Shown here one piece after another: positions 5,970 to 6,405 of a DNA stretch of 6,405 nucleotides. Source of the DNA: Phycisphaerales bacterium UBA966 (GTDB lineage: Bacteria; Planctomycetota; Phycisphaerae; Phycisphaerales; SM1A02); NCBI GenBank assembly GCA_002292895.1, contig DBCE01000248.1, positions 860-7,264 of the forward strand, given 5' to 3'. The notes under the pieces were generated by a model that was not told the origin of the DNA, searched no databases, and saw nothing but the letters and a program-made list of their open reading frames with translations. The translations under genes and the position numbers were made by a program. Numbering within the stretch: position 1 is the stretch's first letter; each line of letters starts with the position of its first letter.

Positions 5970-6405
5970 TCAAGGTGACTGATAAGTAACGGTCAAGTCC
6001 CCGGTGAAGGGGTCGAGAACTATTTGCGCCCGCTCCGGACTGTCGGAATTGGACACAAAGATGGTTGGGACGGGGTCCATCACTCCCCCAAACGGACCAA
6101 AGGTGATGTCCCGAGAGGCGCTGGAGGTAATCAATAGCCCCGCGGCCACCTCTGCCCTGCCACTGCCAAACGTGGTGCGCAGTGGACCGTTTGGGCCAGT
6201 CAGCGCGGTATCCGGTGTGCTGGCGTGTGCAAGGTGGTAACTGCTCCCATTGGCAGCGATACGGAGCAACACTGGATCGGCAGGAGTGGAGAGCGCAACG
6301 CTGCGTGCATAGCCAGGATCAGCCTCAAGCAATCGAACGCCAGCGTCCACACGCTCAAAGCGGCTGCCACCAAACATATCAATAGCCAATCCCGCCATCA
6401 CGCTG
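5970..6405 (-). CDS. GspH/FimT-like pseudopilin, 5' end outside window
   Basis: The frame is open to the right edge and ends at TGA (5972-5970). About 144 residues are visible. The first visible residues (S-V-M-A-G-L-A-I-D) look like the end of a prepilin transmembrane helix, so the GF-T-L-I-E-type cleavage site should lie about 20 codons upstream, off the window. The next helix contains A-R-S-V-A-L-S, matching the A-R-x-x-A element of GspH/FimT pseudopilins, followed by beta strands (P-V-L-L-R-I, S-S-Y-H-L-A-H). Near the end, I-T-F-G-P-F-G-G and a final L-D-P-F-T-G-D-L-T-V-T-Y match the GspH ending (F-x-P-x-G and x-x-x-T-G-x-x-x-V). GspH is a minor pseudopilin near the tip of the type II secretion pseudopilus; FimT is the type IV pilus counterpart. 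GTG at 6401 and ATG at 6398 are internal codons, not likely starts. Its place directly upstream of a secretin supports the call. The identity is good at family level only. Confidence 0.68.
   Translation of the reverse strand, partial: SVMAGLAIDMFGGSRFERVDAGVRLLEADPGYARSVALSTPADPVLLRIAANGSSYHLAHASTPDTALTGPNGPLRTTFGSGRAEVAAGLLITSSASRDITFGPFGGVMDPVPTIFVSNSDSPERAQIVLDPFTGDLTVTYQSP

Overview
The window looks like a piece of chromosome from a Gram-negative (diderm) bacterium. It carries a secretin, two lipoproteins with signal peptidase II lipoboxes, and an AsmA-like protein fragment, all of which fit an organism with an outer membrane. The moderately high GC content, the Ala/Pro-rich linkers and the style of the secretin and AsmA-like proteins remind me of Planctomycetes (Phycisphaerae-like), but that is an impression and not a proof. 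No tRNA, rRNA, IS element, CRISPR array or phage gene was seen.

Left part, plus strand (1-1469): the 3' end of an AsmA-like gene is followed after 96 nt by a complete gene for a predicted SYLF/Ysc84-domain lipoprotein. Right part, minus strand (6405-1449, read right to left): a GspH/FimT-like pseudopilin (5' end outside the window), a 104-nt gap, a 751-aa PilQ-like secretin, a TPR lipoprotein that overlaps the secretin stop by 4 nt (ATGA), and a membrane-anchored alpha/beta hydrolase that begins about 8 nt after the TPR stop with a probable TTG codon. The two gene sets converge and their last 21 nt overlap (1449-1469). Coding density is very high and no stretch over 300 nt lacks a gene.

The minus-strand set reads as part of a type II secretion or type IV pilus-like locus. 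The pseudopilin would belong to the periplasmic fibre, the secretin to the outer-membrane channel, and the translationally coupled TPR lipoprotein is placed and built like a PilF/PilW-type pilotin or a TadD-like assembly factor. The hydrolase has no obvious role in such a machine and may simply share the transcript. The most interesting points are the unusual architecture of the secretin (long Ala/Pro linker where PilQ usually has AMIN domains, shortened secretin signature, C-terminal helical and Pro/Asp-rich extension) and its coupling to the TPR lipoprotein. I found no sign of a wholly new system; the novelty is at the level of variant parts.
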